From Daphnia pulex (taxonomy: Eukaryota; Arthropoda; Branchiopoda; Diplostraca; Daphniidae): 64,000 nt of DNA. How positions within the stretch are numbered: the stretch's first letter is position 1; every line of letters starts with the position of its first letter. Shown here piece by piece: positions 11,254 through 25,100 of the stretch. The notes beneath the pieces were generated by a model that was given only the letters and a program-made list of their open reading frames with translations, was not told the DNA's origin and did no database searches. Location: positions 7,998,001 through 8,062,000 of the forward strand of contig NC_060017.1 in assembly GCF_021134715.1 (NCBI RefSeq). Reading direction: 5' to 3'. Both the position numbers and the translations under genes were made by a program.

Positions 11254-11754
11254 ATACTAAATTAAAAAGAAACATTGTACGAGGGTTAGCCTACTTTTAT
11301 GACTTGGAATTTGATTTAAAAAAAAACGCCCATTAACGAGTTGGCCTAGGTCAGTGATCCTTCTACCGTTTCTACGCAGCTTTCACTTTCGTCAAATCTA
11401 CCTGTCGGTTCAATTTCCGCCAAATACTTGCAGACATGAGTCCAAGGCCGTATAAGGCCGAGGAGGAAATCGGAGAATACCGGAGCAAACTGGAGAAAAC
11501 AATAGCAGGTCAATTCCTTCTCGACCTGTAGGTTCACGCGCTTTTCCTATTTTGCGTTCGTTGACCTACCGCACACGACAACAAGTTGACCAAAAATCCC
11601 CCAAGTGTCTATGGGGGATTTTCTGAGTTATAAATAAAGATTTTGGCTAGACAACAACATCCAAGGTTGAATTTCAAAGCGGATATCGCCTTCGACATTC
11701 CAGATCGTCAATTATTTTTTAAAATGTTGAAATAACAAAATGAAATTCCAATAT

Positions 11755-11760
11755 TTTATT
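11755..11760 (-). terminator. Possible poly(A) signal of TMEM30A
   Basis: AATAAA on the minus strand, about 320 bases past the TMEM30A stop at 12080. It is the clearest canonical hexamer seen on that side. The stretch 11260-11750 holds nothing else I recognise. Confidence 0.4.
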
Positions 11761-12079
11761 AAAGATACATAAATACAGAGACGGAAACCAATGAAAAACC
11801 ACGTGCAAGTTAAGATGCGCGGAACCTATGATGCCTCAATCCAATTTAATGGATGTAAATTATGACCGACGAAGTTGCTCAGTGTTTTGTATAGGTGAAT
11901 AATTTGTAAAGATGTACGTTACAGCTATAGAATAAAAAGGTACATAGAAAATGGTTTACATTCAGCCAAAAGGAAATCGAGACTAGAGGGGAAAACGCCG
12001 TAAACCCACGGACGCCCAGGTTTTAGTTCCCATCTCAGGCAGATAGCCGGCCAAGAGAATTTTGTTCAGACACAGGCTT

Positions 12080-13879
12080 TTACTGGTAAGGTGAACGCGG
12101 AGTCACGTTGGTCATTTCGCTATTGCTGCGATTCAAGAAAAAGAGAAAAAGGTCAGCGAAATCGAAAATCGATTGCGAAAGCATCTGTCGTGCTCTCGTC
12201 GTCATGGATACGCTAAGGCTCTGAATTATTTCCAAAAAGCTACGGTTCAAGAACCCAACTTGTGACTAGAACTGTCGCAACTCATTTGACCGATTCGAAA
12301 TTTCAAAAAAAAAACAAATGGTTCGACAATCGAATTCTTTAAAATGAGATTGCACAAAAGATGATGACTTACCTTTTGCCATATTTAATATGGATGATGA
12401 GGAACACTATGCCTAGGAGAAGAACGATGCAGCCCACAACGATGTAACCGATGCCGAGGAAAGGATTTTTGCTACCGAGCAACGAAGTTGTAGAAATGAT
12501 GATCCGCTTACTGCCGGCAAACGATTTCACCGGGTAATCTATAGAAGAAAAGGAATACGTTGTAAAAAAATAGCCGAGACTAATCAGCCCTAAAATGGCG
12601 AGCTGCTTCTTGGAAGTCTATAAGCGAAATTTAAAATGATTGCGCTTACTGTATTCCACGTTAAGAATATAGTTCCCGGCTTTCAGTCCCGAATTGTAGC
12701 CTTCGGCAGTACGGTTTAGACGGCGGTACAACTTGCGAAAGGTCGGCAAGGCAGCAGTCCTCATCCAAACAATCAAATCTTCGTTTTGTAAACCATTGTT
12801 TTCAGGATTGATGGGGTCCAGCTCCCAAATGTTCTTTCTCCAGTTCTGTGGCTTGACATAATCCTTGTAAACTATTGTTAAAAATGGATAAAAAAACAAT
12901 GATGAAGATACCAAATATATTGCCACGCTTTGAAATGATTTTTACCTTCACTTAGATTGGTTTGGCTGTTGGGTGGGTTCCTAAATTTCATTTGCTTGTC
13001 AGACGGCCAAGCAATCCCAGTGTTAAGAACAGGAACAGGATTACCATCTTCCCTCTTTAGCGTCAGGGTATCTAAGCAGGAGATTGAATTGCACATTAGA
13101 TCCATGTTTTAAAAGTATGAAATAAACAGGAAATACCGTTGAAAATTGAGTTGGCTATGGCACCACAGGGCACAACTTGCTTGATGATTGACGGGTTGTT
13201 CGGATCAGGATAACGGGCAAAGGGATCACATTCATTGGAGACGGGACCAAGTGTTCCCAGCAACTGATGGTCGTCTCTTGATTTGACGTATCGACGATGG
13301 TTTTGGTAAAAGTTACTTAGGCCATAGTAGATGTACACATCACCCTATAAACAGATACAATTTTAGATCTGAGAATGTTAAGATTAATTATGAAATTTAC
13401 TTCAAATATGTCCGTCAAATTGACAGGTAGGACACAAGTACAAGCTTTGGTTATGTTCGTTTCCAAAATGTTTGCACATGACAAGGAAGAATTCTCTTGG
13501 CTGATGCAGTCGGTGTAATCATAGACAAACTCTTTCACCTATCGACAAAAGTGAAATGTAAAAAATTTCAGTTCACTGAACACCAGGATCAAAATACTTT
13601 ACATTGTTGGAAAAGTGCAGTAAACCGATTCCAATTGGAATGAAAGCAACTCCAATTATGAAGAAAGTGGGCAATACTGTTCCGGCAGTGAGAATGGGCT
13701 GCCAAGCTGGTAATCGCTGCTGCTTGAAAGCGCTATCTGTGAATGGATAAAGTCAAAAGGTCTTACCATTAGTACCCAATATTTTTATTGAATTCTGGAT
13801 TGAAACTATGAATTAAACTCTTACTTGATGGCTTTCGAGAAACCGATGACGGCAATGAATTTCCCGAATGATCTGTCAT
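12080..13879 (-). CDS. TMEM30A / CDC50 flippase subunit, 364 aa
   Basis: Eight exons on minus: 13879-13825, 13736-13603, 13538-13401, 13344-13137, 13071-12946, 12871-12650, 12538-12373, 12125-12080; GT-AG and in phase throughout. The product is the beta subunit of P4-ATPase phospholipid flippases, needed for their exit from the ER and for moving aminophospholipids to the cytosolic leaflet. Family signatures: TM1 with [21 protein letters not shown] (about residues 37-60), the ectodomain motif [20 protein letters not shown], conserved PCG, NWR and [13 protein letters not shown], NxS/T glycosylation sites (NITK, NLTD) and paired ectodomain cysteines; TM2 at about 319-347. Length matches human TMEM30A (about 361). 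The N-terminal cytosolic part is short. No oddities; all expected blocks are present. Confidence 0.96.
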
Positions 13880-16800
13880 TGCTTTCAAGGTTTTGTACTC
13901 AAGACACTTTTAAAATACTGAGACAATGGTATTAAAGAACCCAACTGTGTGGGTGAAGTAAGTTAGCACTTAGCACAGATTGGATTTCAACACTTTTTGT
14001 TATCAGAAGTCTGTGGTAGAAGGTGTGTTTGCTTGCTGGACTGATAATCACGAAAACCCATTCAATGGTAAATATATACAGATCCGGCAGCGCTTCATCT
14101 CCATGCGGGTGTGCAGCGAACTATGAATTGGGCAATCTCAAAATCAATCCCGGATTTTTGCGCCATCTGTTGGTCTTTTAATGAAATCGAAACCAAGTTT
14201 TTACGCAACTGTTTGTTGGGGACTTGGGGTGGAGAAAAATCGATGACGGGTTTTTTGTATTCACGTGCGAAGCGGCATTCATTGTTGCATCCTAAATAAT
14301 TTAACTGCCACGCGTACGTGATTTGAATATTCTTTCAGTTAATCAACTGTCAAAGAGCTTCTTCTTTGTTGAGAGGATTTTTCACGTCTCCAGTTGCGCA
14401 AGCAAATTTCACATCAAAGCAATTTTTTTAATAAATTTTTTTTTTATCCTTTGAATTGATTGAAAAAAGAAGAAAAGCTATTAATCATTTTATACGTCTA
14501 ATTAAGGCCGCTCAATTTTAAGGTTGGGTTTCATAGTTCTTTCAGCTTTTTTTTTGTAGGGGGGAGAGCGTTGAATTAAACCAGAACCAGAAGAAAAAGT
14601 AGAAAAAAAGTTCATATTTTTTTTTTTTGTGCGTGTATTATAACGGGAGATGTATCAAATTTCGTATGCAATTAGACCACACTTTGCCCGTTAGGTTGAG
14701 CATCGGACCCGATCGTTAGATTATAGCCGTTCGAAATAAAAATATTACAGGACAACCGGTTTTCCATCAAAATGGATTGGTGGCCCTTGTTGCTGAACAA
14801 TTTTCCGGCGCCATGGATTTTTGCTTTGGTGTTATGCGGTTCAGGTTCACGGGATGCCTGAAAGCAAATGAACCATCGGGTCGAGTTGATGGCCGGAATT
14901 CTGCGCGGAAAACTCCAGCCGCCATCATAGTAGTTGCCACACTTTTTTTAAAAGCTTTGGCTCTCTTTTGTGTTTGGCCATATGATTCCTGGCGGTTGTT
15001 ACGCCAACATTACTCTTGTATACATATAAATACCTCAGAGGATGATCTAGCGAGAGCTGCTGACACCGGTAAATTCCGGTTCCAGGTCATCATCCACGGC
15101 GCAGTAAAAAGAAAAAAAGGTTTTTTTCTCTGGGCCAAACCCACACACACATATCACTGGCAAAAACCGTTGAGGTTTTTATATATTTTTATTCCCCCCT
15201 TTTTATTTCATTCTTTTCTATTCTTTATAAATGTCTCCCACCTTTTATTTTTTGATTTTTATTTTCTTTTTTTTCCTGGCCAGTTATTTCTCTAATTCTG
15301 TGCACGCGGTGGTGCAGTGTCGAAGGGGGGAAAAATCATCTCTAGTTTAATAATAATCTGATGTGGTTTTCAACTTCCTTCCTTCCTGCGTTGGGGAAAC
15401 AGCAGACGAGGAGCCGCTTATTTTCTTTTGAATGGAGGTGTATAGTATCATTGGCGGCTGATTCGAATCATACGCTCGGTCGCATTGGCTTGATAGCTGC
15501 GCTCTATACGAAAATCGAGTTCCCCAATTCGACTAATCAATGCGGCTGCTGAATATAATAAAAGAATTCTATATAGACCCCCAAAAGAAGAAAAGAGAAA
15601 AACTCTCTTCAACACATATTTATATTGCGCGCCAGGTATTATTTGGAGAGAAAAAGAAATTCTCTCTCTTTCCAATCCAATTTATTTTATTTTTTTCTCA
15701 TTCACTCCATAGGGGAATGTGATATGATGTGATATTGTATATAGTGTGTGTCTCTGCCGTTTTCTCTTGATGGCTGTAGGCGAATTTTCTCGTTCTCCAT
15801 TCCATTCCATTCTCTCCGCCGTGAAATGAGACAACGAAAATTCGGTTCTCTTTTATTTTTTTTCTCTTTTACAACTTTGCTGGCCCCGGCTCTTCTCGTC
15901 TACCCATTGTCATGTTGATTGATGCGTCGGCAAAGGGAGGAAAGAAGAAGAAAAAACTTTTATTTCTTTTTCCTTTTTTGAAAAAAAGGATAAGCCAACC
16001 CTTTTCTGTTTGTAGCCAAGTGCATGCGGACGGAAGAAGAAAACGGCCAAAGGAGAGAAACAACAAGAAAAAATAAAGGAGGTCGGTGGACCGGATATAG
16101 AGATACACACAACATACAATCAGACCGTTGGCACATATCAACACCACCCTTCTTTCTTATTTTCTTATTTTCTTTTTTGTTTACAGTTTTCTTCTTCTCT
16201 TTTTTTTCCTTTCAATGTATCCAGGCTGACGGATGTATCGATCCATCCGGATGCGCGTCGCACACCCAACAAGTTTAGCCAAAGCTTTTTCCCTCTATAC
16301 TCTGCGCTGCTCTGCGCTTAGAGAGTTTTCCAACGGGGGTCTCTAGTCGCTTCGCCTTCAATTCCTCGTACAAACAATCAAGACTTGATCTAATAAGAAC
16401 CTGGAAGAAGAAGATGGGACACGAGATATAAGAGAAGTAGGACATGACATTGGCCCAGGCAGGGCGGATGTGTAATCAGCCGGTTGGCAGCAAGGGGATC
16501 CGGTGGGGGGAAAAATCCCGTTGCTTCGGTTGACACACGACGTGACTCGCTTCTCTGTGTGTGTGTGTGTCGATTTAATCCGGTGATTTTTATTTTCTCC
16601 GATGCACTGACAATTTTTCATTCACCTTTTCCGGTGTGTGGCGTCTATTAGAGAGACCCGTGACGGTAGAGACTACGCCCCCATTTGCAACTATCGCACG
16701 CCATCGCCAATTCTTTTGTTTTTGTCCGAAAATTATTTGATTAACGGGAATTGCGCTGTTTTATTTCCAAAATTTAATTTGGCGATTCAATAGCCTCCGT

Positions 16801-16899
16801 CCACCTTGGATATAAGAATCACAATAAAGTCTACCGTCTATTTTAATAATAAAAAAAAAACAAGTAGATACTATATCTATTCAGCCGGCAGCAGTGTTC

Positions 16900-16926
16900 A
16901 TAATAATAATAATAATAATAATAATA
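16900..16926. repeat. (AAT)n microsatellite
   Basis: Uninterrupted run of about nine AAT units in the non-coding region downstream of IQSEC. Confidence 0.9.
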
Positions 16927-17693
16927 TTAAATAGAAAAAGAGAAAGACAATAGACCAAAAACCGGGCGGTTGAATGCGCCGCTCGTTTCGGTCCCGACGT
17001 GACAGTCCCGTTGGGCCGTAATGGTCACGTCGATAATATTAAAAGGAAAAAATATAAGCGCCGGCACGTTATATTACGAATATCTATTTTGTATTGTTTT
17101 TTCTCTTTTTTTATTTTTACCGTGGAAATAAAAAAATAAATGGCAGAAATGAGAATGAGGTAAAAGTTTTGTTTTCTTTCTTTTCCTTCTTCTTCTTTCG
17201 CCCCCGCCGGCTGTCAATTCGGCGCAAGTGTACAGAGAAACGCACGCAATAAATATATGTATGTATATATTAATCGAACTCGACCACATAATAAGGTACA
17301 AAATAAAAATAAGGAGAGATGAGGGAAAGAAATAAGGTGACGCATATAAAACAAATCGACAACTGGGCAGGGAAAGAGACGAGAAAAATACATTCGAATG
17401 GCCAAAAAACGACACACAAAAAGTTGTCACCGACCAAGAAAAGAAAAGAAAAAAATTGTACAAAAAGAGACTAAATAAACCACACACACGACAGGCGACA
17501 CACGAGCGGCGTTCCGGGTACACACACACGACGTTAAAAAAAAAATGAAATATAAATTTGGTGATGTACAAAAAGGAGCAGAATAAGATGCTGAAAAGTT
17601 CAACGACTCTCTCTCTCTTTCTCCACGCGTTTATAGAAAGTAGCCAGAAAAAGAAAAGAATCTGAAAACGATGTTGTATACACACACACATCG

Positions 17694-17711
17694 GAGAGAG
17701 AGAGAGAGAGA
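17694..17711. repeat. (GA)n microsatellite
   Basis: About nine GA units, close to short (CA)n runs. Confidence 0.9.
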
Positions 17712-18850
17712 CTGGCAGCATTTGCACGGTGAAGCTATAATGTAGTTAGTTCGTAGTAAACAGTTATTTGTTGTTGTACCTCATTGTATGTATAGATTTT
17801 AGCAGCGGTCACACACACAAAAACACACACGCACGAATAATAGGGCGAGTTGAGAGAAAAAAAAGGGGTTGGGGGAATCGTCAGCTCACGCGTCTACGAT
17901 TTTACCAATGGGCATGGGAAAGAGAAAGTGACAATGCAATCCCCCAAAGGGGGAAAAAAGAAAGAAAAGATGAACAAGAATACACACGAAATTTTTTTGT
18001 TTTTTAAAAGAAAGAAAGAATAGACAATTCCTCCATTCGCCCCCTCGCCAAAAAAAGGGGAAAACAAAATGTACACGATTAGAAATATAGAGGGGAAAGA
18101 CAGAAGAAGAAGAATGGACACACACACGAATAGTTGATAGTACTAGTACATCATTATCATATTTATATGTATAGAAAAAATGGCTCACGCGTCATTTTTC
18201 ATCATTTTTTTCTTTTTCCTAACAAATATTTCGTTTTTTTGAAAATGAGAAGGAAAGAGAAAAAAAAATATATTTAAATTTCCCCCCTCAAGAAATGCAT
18301 CTTTTGCTGGTATTCGTTCAATTTTTTAATTTTTTTGTAGGTTTTTTTTGTTATTTGCTTATGCGAATTGGTTGTTTTCATATTTTTACATATATATATA
18401 TATTGTAATCTGAATTAATAGGTTGGGTTAATCACTAGATGTATAGTCTGAAATCTGGTTATGTAATCATGCAATCGAGCGATGTCGGGAGACGCGACTA
18501 GACGGTTCTCGAAACGGAGGAGAAAAACCCCAAAAATTAAATTTTTTCTTTTCTCTTTTTTTCTCCCAAAAAATTTTTTCTTTTTTTTTCTAAAAACATT
18601 TTTTCCATCAGGTTTGGGTGGGAGAGGGGGGAGATTTTGTATCTGCGTGTGTTTTCCATAAAAACATCTTTTAGTTTGAAACATTTGATTTTTCCACAGA
18701 GTTTCTCTCCCTCTGCCCCCCCTCCCGTGTTGTGTGACTAGACCGACGCAACAACAAAAACAGACGGAATTTTTTTTTCTTTTTTTCCTTCCTTTTCCGG
18801 ATGCACCAGAAGAAGAAGAAGCCGCTGCTGGATGTCGGTTGTTGTTCGGA

Positions 18851-18865
18851 GGGGGGGGGGGGGGG
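18851..18865. repeat. Poly(G) run of 15
   Basis: Fifteen consecutive G on plus, about 300 bases past the IQSEC stop in the direction of its transcription. If transcribed it appears as a C15 run in the 3' untranslated region. Confidence 0.9.
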
Positions 18866-19168
18866 AGGAATTCGGTGCGACACGGGTAGTATAGTAGTTG
18901 GTGGTGGTGGAACAGAAAACAGATACAGAAAAGAGACGAGAAGAATTCCTTTTGTTTGTTGGCGACATGAAAGGGAGAGAGGGATAATTCTCTAATCCAT
19001 AATAGATAATATAAAAAGAAGAAAAGAAAAATATTGGATTGGCTGATAAAAATTAAGAGAAACGATGAGATGAGATGGAGGACAACAAACAAAAAAGAAA
19101 AAACGACACAATTTGTTGGGCGGCGGACGGTTCCAGTATTTTTCCGTTCCATTCAGAAATGAAACATT

Positions 19169-22100
19169 TCAGACATCGGTGCAGTGAGGCGTCGGATAGG
19201 AGCCGGCTGCTGCTGCTGCTGGCTGCTTGCCCGGCGTTCCGGCCACGACCGTGACGTTGACGTTGACGGCCGTGGCCGCGGCGGTGGCGCAGTTGTTGTC
19301 GGACGAGGAGCCGCGAGAGTTTTTGCGCTCGCGAGCCTTGTGGAAAATGTTGCCCAGGAACGACGACTGGTGCTGGAGTCCTCGAGGGACTTTGCCGGCG
19401 GCGGTGGCGGCCATGGCCGGCTGCTGCTGGTGGTGGTGGTGGTGGGGCTGGAGATTCTTTGGCGACGAGTCGCGGCTCATGGTGCTGTTGGTCGTCGACG
19501 ACTGGAACGAAATGGACATGCCAGAGTCCAGGGAACCGACGCTGCCGCGCCGCTGGTACCGCTCCACCGGATCGTGAATGTCCAGTAAAGAATTGCTCAA
19601 CGTCGTCCGCTTAAGGGTCGCCTCCGTCCGGCCACCGCCAGACTCGCGGATCACGACCGAGCGCTGCTGGACGCTGCTGTTGCTGGTCCGGCGTGACAGT
19701 GGCGTCGTCGTCGACGATGACGTTTCCTCCAGGGTCGTCACCGATCCGTTGTGGTCCATGTCGGCCACTCCGCTGTCGCGGTTGTCCCTTCCGGAAGCCA
19801 AAAGATTCGACGACGAGGCGCCGTTGCCCATCCCAGGAGGGGGTTGGATGGAAGTCGGCGTGGTGGGCGCCCGGCTGATCCTGGCCGCCGTCCGCTGCTT
19901 GTCCAGCTCTCCCTCGATCCTCAAATTCTCCATCTCGTCCATTTCGAGAATGGCCTCGCGCAGGTCCTCGCAAAATTTGGCGCGGTCGTGGTCGTTGCGG
20001 GCGTTGAACATGATGAGCGTCCGCCCGTCCACCCGCTGCGACAACCGGATCCCGAACGGATAATCTGATGCAACAACAATTGAGAACAACAAGGAAAAAA
20101 TAAATAAATAAATAAATTGACCCAAACTAAAAACCGCACGCAATGGGAATGTCGAAAACCCAGTTTCCATAACCAGACGCTGGCCGGACTGGCCGGCTGA
20201 CTGAATTCATAATCCAACAACAAATTCAACAAACCCACCATTCAAATTTCTTCCCCCCTTAGATAAGAAACAACAATTGAACAACAACAAGTACTCACGA
20301 TGCGACTCAAAGTAGGACACGTTGAGGCCGGCCAGCTGGAAACTCTGTCGGAACGAATAAGTGACGCCATTTTTCTTCTTGCTGAAGATTTTGGTGACGA
20401 CGAGAATGTCGTTGAAGAGGAAGACTTCGCGCTGGTGGAGGCCGGCCCTTTCCCGTCGCCCGGCGTCGGCCACTTCGTAGAGGCGGCAATAGCAGACGAG
20501 CCGTCGGTGGGGCAGCACCAGGTTGGGCTTCTTGCCCACGATGCTCTGCTGGACTTTGAGCACCTGAGTCACGTGATCGGCGCCCGGCTTAAACTCGGCC
20601 GCTTTGACTCGTTCGTAAATGCCCACGAGAATTTCCTGATCCACGTTGGCACCTTCATCGATCCCCCGCAGGTTCTTGATGAAATCCTCCAACTTCATCC
20701 GCTTATCAGCTGGGCAGAAAAGTTAAAAAATAAAAAGTAGAAAAAATAAGTTAAATAAAACCGGCCCGGCCAGTAGAGAGACGGACAGATTGATGAGGTA
20801 ATACCTTTGATGCTGGGCGTGTGGAGGTCCGTGTTGAGCATGATGACGGCAAAGGCGAGAATGAAAACCGTGTCGGGATTGCGGAGACGGGCCACGACTT
20901 GCGGGTTGCACTGGCAGTAGCGCTGGCCAAAGACTTCCATGAGCCGCTCGATTTTCTGGGCTTCGCCGGGCATGCGGAAGTAGGTCTGGAAGCGGCGCAA
21001 CGCCACGTCAACGTCCAGGGCGGCAAAGTCCAGTTCCTCGATGAAAAAGTCCAGGGCCGCCATGTTGAAGGCGTTCTGCAGGTTGCCCAGGTACTCGCCG
21101 ATCATCTGTTTGCTGACGCCTTTGCGCGAGATGAAGAACTTGGCCACCGCCCGCGGGCTGGCCTCCAGGAATCCCTTTTGCGTCAGGTAGGCCACGCCCC
21201 GTTCCGGCTTCTTGTTGAACAGATTCAATCCCACCCGGTATTGGCGCTTGCGGATGCTTTCCAGCACTTTGGCCTGGGCCGGAGTCGTCGGCTGGCCTCC
21301 GCTACTGCTATTCGTGGGGTAGGCGGCGGCAGTGGCGGCGGAAGGAAGTTGAGCCACGGGTCCACCATTGGCCGTCAGCCGGTGGTCGTACTGGCCGTGG
21401 AGGACGGGTGGGAAAGGCACGGGCGACGAATGCGTCGTGTGACCCGACGACGATGAGCTGGAGGTGACGGGATGATTCTGGTGGCCCGTCCCGCCGCTTT
21501 CGCTCCAGAAAATGTTGCTGTAGCCGGCCCCTTCTAGCGAGTCTTCGCTCGTGCTGTGCTCGGCCGATAAATTGGACGTCCGTCTCTCGCCGGCCGGGTC
21601 CACCGCCATCAGCGCCGCCACCCCCGAATAGCCGGGCAAGTTGGGCGTTTGCGATCGCTGCTGCTGCTGCTGCCTGGGATGGGAGGAGGACTCGACCAGC
21701 AGGCCGGCAGCGCTCGGTCCAGCCGAGCCCAAAGATCCTTGAGATGAATTGACCGACGGCGATTTGGTGGACAAGGCCGAACTGGTGCGCCTCGGCACTT
21801 CGGGCGGGACCCGTTTGCTGCTGGCGCTGCCCGGCCCCGTCGACGATTTGCTGTCGCTACGCCGGAATTCGTGGGAATTGTTGCCCAGTGGCGTCTGCTG
21901 TTGTTGCGGTTGACCCTGGCCAGCACCGCCACCGTTGTGGTTGGCCTGAGACGCGTGGACGACGTGGTGATGACTGCCGTAAGGCGAATGACTCAGCGAC
22001 GGAATGGGGCCGCCGACGGCCACGCCGTTGGCCAGCGTCGTCGGTGGTGGTGGCGAAGTGGCCGCCTGCTGGTAATGGGCGTGGTGGTACTGGCTCAAAT

Positions 22101-25100
22101 CGAACGAGTGTTGATGCTGATAGGCGTAATGATGGCCGCTCCCGCTGCTGCTGCCCGTCTGCTGCTGCAGGTGATTGAGGTGGTGATTGTGGTGGTGATG
22201 ATAAAAGTGCTGGTGATGGTGATGTTGCGGCGACATCCTCATCTGCTGGACCAATTGACGCTGGGCCGACGAGACGGAACGGGTGGAACTGCGGACGCCT
22301 TCTTCGTTCAGTTCTCGGACCAGCGATGCGAAATTGGTGCGGATGACGTACTCGGCCCGGGCCACCGAATCCTCAGACGACGAGGACGAATTGTTGGGGC
22401 CGGCCTGTTGGTGTCCGCTGCTGCCGTCCAGGGGGGCGAGGCCGACGGTCGTGGACCAGGTGGTCGACTCGACCAGTTCGTTGTGAAGGCGCCGACTGAG
22501 TCGACGCTGGTCGGCCTTGGCCATGGCCGTGATGGTGGCGAATTTGCGCCGCATCGAGTAATGGCGGAAGGAGCGCTGGATGACGCGGGCCGCGTTGTTG
22601 GCTCGACCCCGCCCGCCATATTTGCGCTCCAGCAGCTCAATTTGCTTGTCCAGCAAGTCCTGCGACATCTCATACCTGCGTCATAATCAAAATAAAATAA
22701 AACCAATGCAAATATTTGAATCAATCGAAGGCAAATAAAACAACAAACAAAATGGGATTTTGTCGCTTTGACAACGACGACATTGCGCAATCGGTTGGGG
22801 GGAGAAAAAGTTCCGTGTCAGTTTTAGCTGGACAATACGAAACTTGTGCCATAAAAACCCAGGCAACTCGGTCGTTTTGTTTTGTGTGGCTGTTGTGGCG
22901 AATGTCAAACCAAAAGGGAGACGGTGATTTTCCATTTTGTCGTGTGTCGTCGTCAACCGGTTGAAACGAATTGGTATGGCCGCCATTTCTCTTCTGATGG
23001 AATGGGACACATCAATAACATGACGAATCGCCGTGTTTAAATCAAAACAAAACAGTTTGCCAAAAAAAGAGAAAAAGAGAAACGGAAAGTTTTGATTTGT
23101 TTTGTTCTTTTCGCCGGGCCAGTCTTCATTTGGCGCAATGCCACAAGCCTCAATTAAATCGTAGATAATCATTAATTCATTGGCTACTTCTCCCTGGAAA
23201 AAAATGTCAAGGAATTGCAAGGCAAAGTGACGGGTGAGGGAGTTGCCAAACAACCGCCAAGGGAAAAGCACAACGGCCCACAGCAGCTGAACAAATTAAG
23301 ACGAAAAAATGTTAATAACCTCCTCCGTCTCCTAATAATCCTTGGGGGTGGTGGCGGTGGTGTCCCTTTCATTTCGCCTCCAGCCGCTTAGGTTGGGGTG
23401 GAGAATTGAAAATGGATTTCGGCTGAGCCCAGCAGTTAAGATATAATTGGGCCGACACACTCACACACAAGAGAAACAAGAAACAACAACAAATGCGTGT
23501 GTGATAATATTATTAGGCACACCCTAGTTAACTACTAGTTCCTACCCCATTCCCTGTCTGTCTGTCTGTCTGTTTGGCTGGGGCTAAACAGCGTCTAGTC
23601 GGATACAACGGAAAAATAGAAATGAAGCCATGCGACGACGACGACGACGAACCCGTTAGAAACAACAACAACAACCAAACGAGTTCCGGACCATTTGGTT
23701 CCTGTTCCCCCCTCCCACGTCTGTCAAAATTTTATTTTCCGGTTTGTTTTTAGGAAAAAATAAATAAAAAGGAGGTTGTAAGGTAAGAGAGAGAGAGAAG
23801 GGGGAGGATTTCCTGGGCGGCCATTTTATTTTTGCATTTTATTTTATTTGGGGGGGAGATAGAAAAAAACTAGGCGCTGGCGTGACGGTCATAGTCGACG
23901 TCCCGCAACGGACGTGCGCCGGGTGCTTGTTAGATGGCGACGTTGCTCCGAGGGGGGTAAAAGGCCATCCACCTGCCCGGCGTCCTCTCTCTCGTGTCTA
24001 TTTTTTGCACAACAACACCACCGACATGACACCGGGGGTATACGTGTGTACGTGTGTACGTGGCAGTGGCAGCAGCAGCAGCAGCCACGGGCTGTAATAA
24101 AGGAGAGAGAGAGGACGTAACGTACGTGACCGTGAATCGTTGGCACCACCAACCGACATTCATCAGCCAACCATCGCTCATATCTCCTCTCCCGCTGTCT
24201 CGACGCTGACGTCAAAAACTTTTACGTACAACATTTATGAGTTGGGGGGTGGGTAGGTGGGTGGGGGGCGATTGATTGAGGTGTCCTTGATAACCCCCTG
24301 CGGATTTGTTCTCCGGCAACAATCGAGAAACAAACGTGACAAGAGCAATTCTTACACATTCGTGAGTTGTTGTTGTTGTTGTTGCCATCTGGGCGTTGTT
24401 GTTGCGACACAGACAAACAAAAGAGAGAGACTCGGGGTTTGTTTTCTTGTTTTAAACAAATCAGTTCCGCAAGGCTTTTCCAATCAGTTGGAAAAAGTAG
24501 AAAAAGTGGCGTCACGATTGTTGCGTCACTTTGCAGCCATTTGGGCCGCCAACGGGATTGACTTTGGCCGTTGTTGTTGTTGTTGTTATTTCTGTGCCAT
24601 TTTGATGGATTCGAGTTGGTAATGGGGGGGCGGTAATGTGCGCGCAGCCGGGTAGGTACGACCAGGGGATTTCCGGATGTATCGACTTTCAGGGCGTCGT
24701 CGACGCCGTTATTTCACCAAATGGACGGGACTTTTTATTTTATTTTTACTAGTAAATGCACTCGTCGAGTCGAAAAAGATGAAAAGGTGGGTCCCCATTT
24801 TCCCTCTTTTTGTTCGTTTTCTTTAAAAAAAAATAAAAATGTTAAAAGGAAAAAATAAAGGCGCTCCGGGAGGGCGTATCCCGTCCAGGTGATGATCGAC
24901 AGGAGCTCGTCTATTTTTACAATATCATTATATTGTCAGAAAAATGGAATAGAAGAAGAAGAAGAAGAAGAAGAAAAGATGTGTGATGCAACTGGGGATG
25001 TCGACGCCTGGGATGTTGGAATAAAATAAAAAAGTGACGTGTGTCGAAGGTGTGTCGTTTCTTTTATATGATGATGGGCTCCTGGAATAAATCAAAAAAA

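Larger units (their letters stand above)
13880..19168. other. Intergenic and 3' side of IQSEC; no gene recognised
   Basis: The first part is the TMEM30A upstream region. A plus-strand ATG at about 14771 opens a short hydrophobic stretch that could be a signal peptide, but no further exon supports it. From about 15 to 19 kb the sequence is rich in homopurine and homopyrimidine tracts and simple repeats; long frames read from them are Phe/Ser or Lys/Arg biased and are not credible genes. The right-hand part must hold the 3' untranslated region of the minus-strand IQSEC gene; I could not pick its poly(A) site among many tttatt words. Confidence 0.5.

Noticed and set aside
14771-14850. Possible signal-peptide exon (MDWWPLLLNNF...)
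   Set aside because: Hydrophobic start and a possible donor, but no downstream exon on plus and no family match.
17074-17727. 217-codon minus-strand frame
   Set aside because: Phe/Ser/Leu-rich translation of purine tracts and microsatellites downstream of IQSEC; no domain and no splice support.
19184-22686. Several long plus-strand frames (up to 271 codons) opposite IQSEC
   Set aside because: GC-rich antisense shadows of the IQSEC exons; the minus strand carries IQ, Sec7 and PH motifs.
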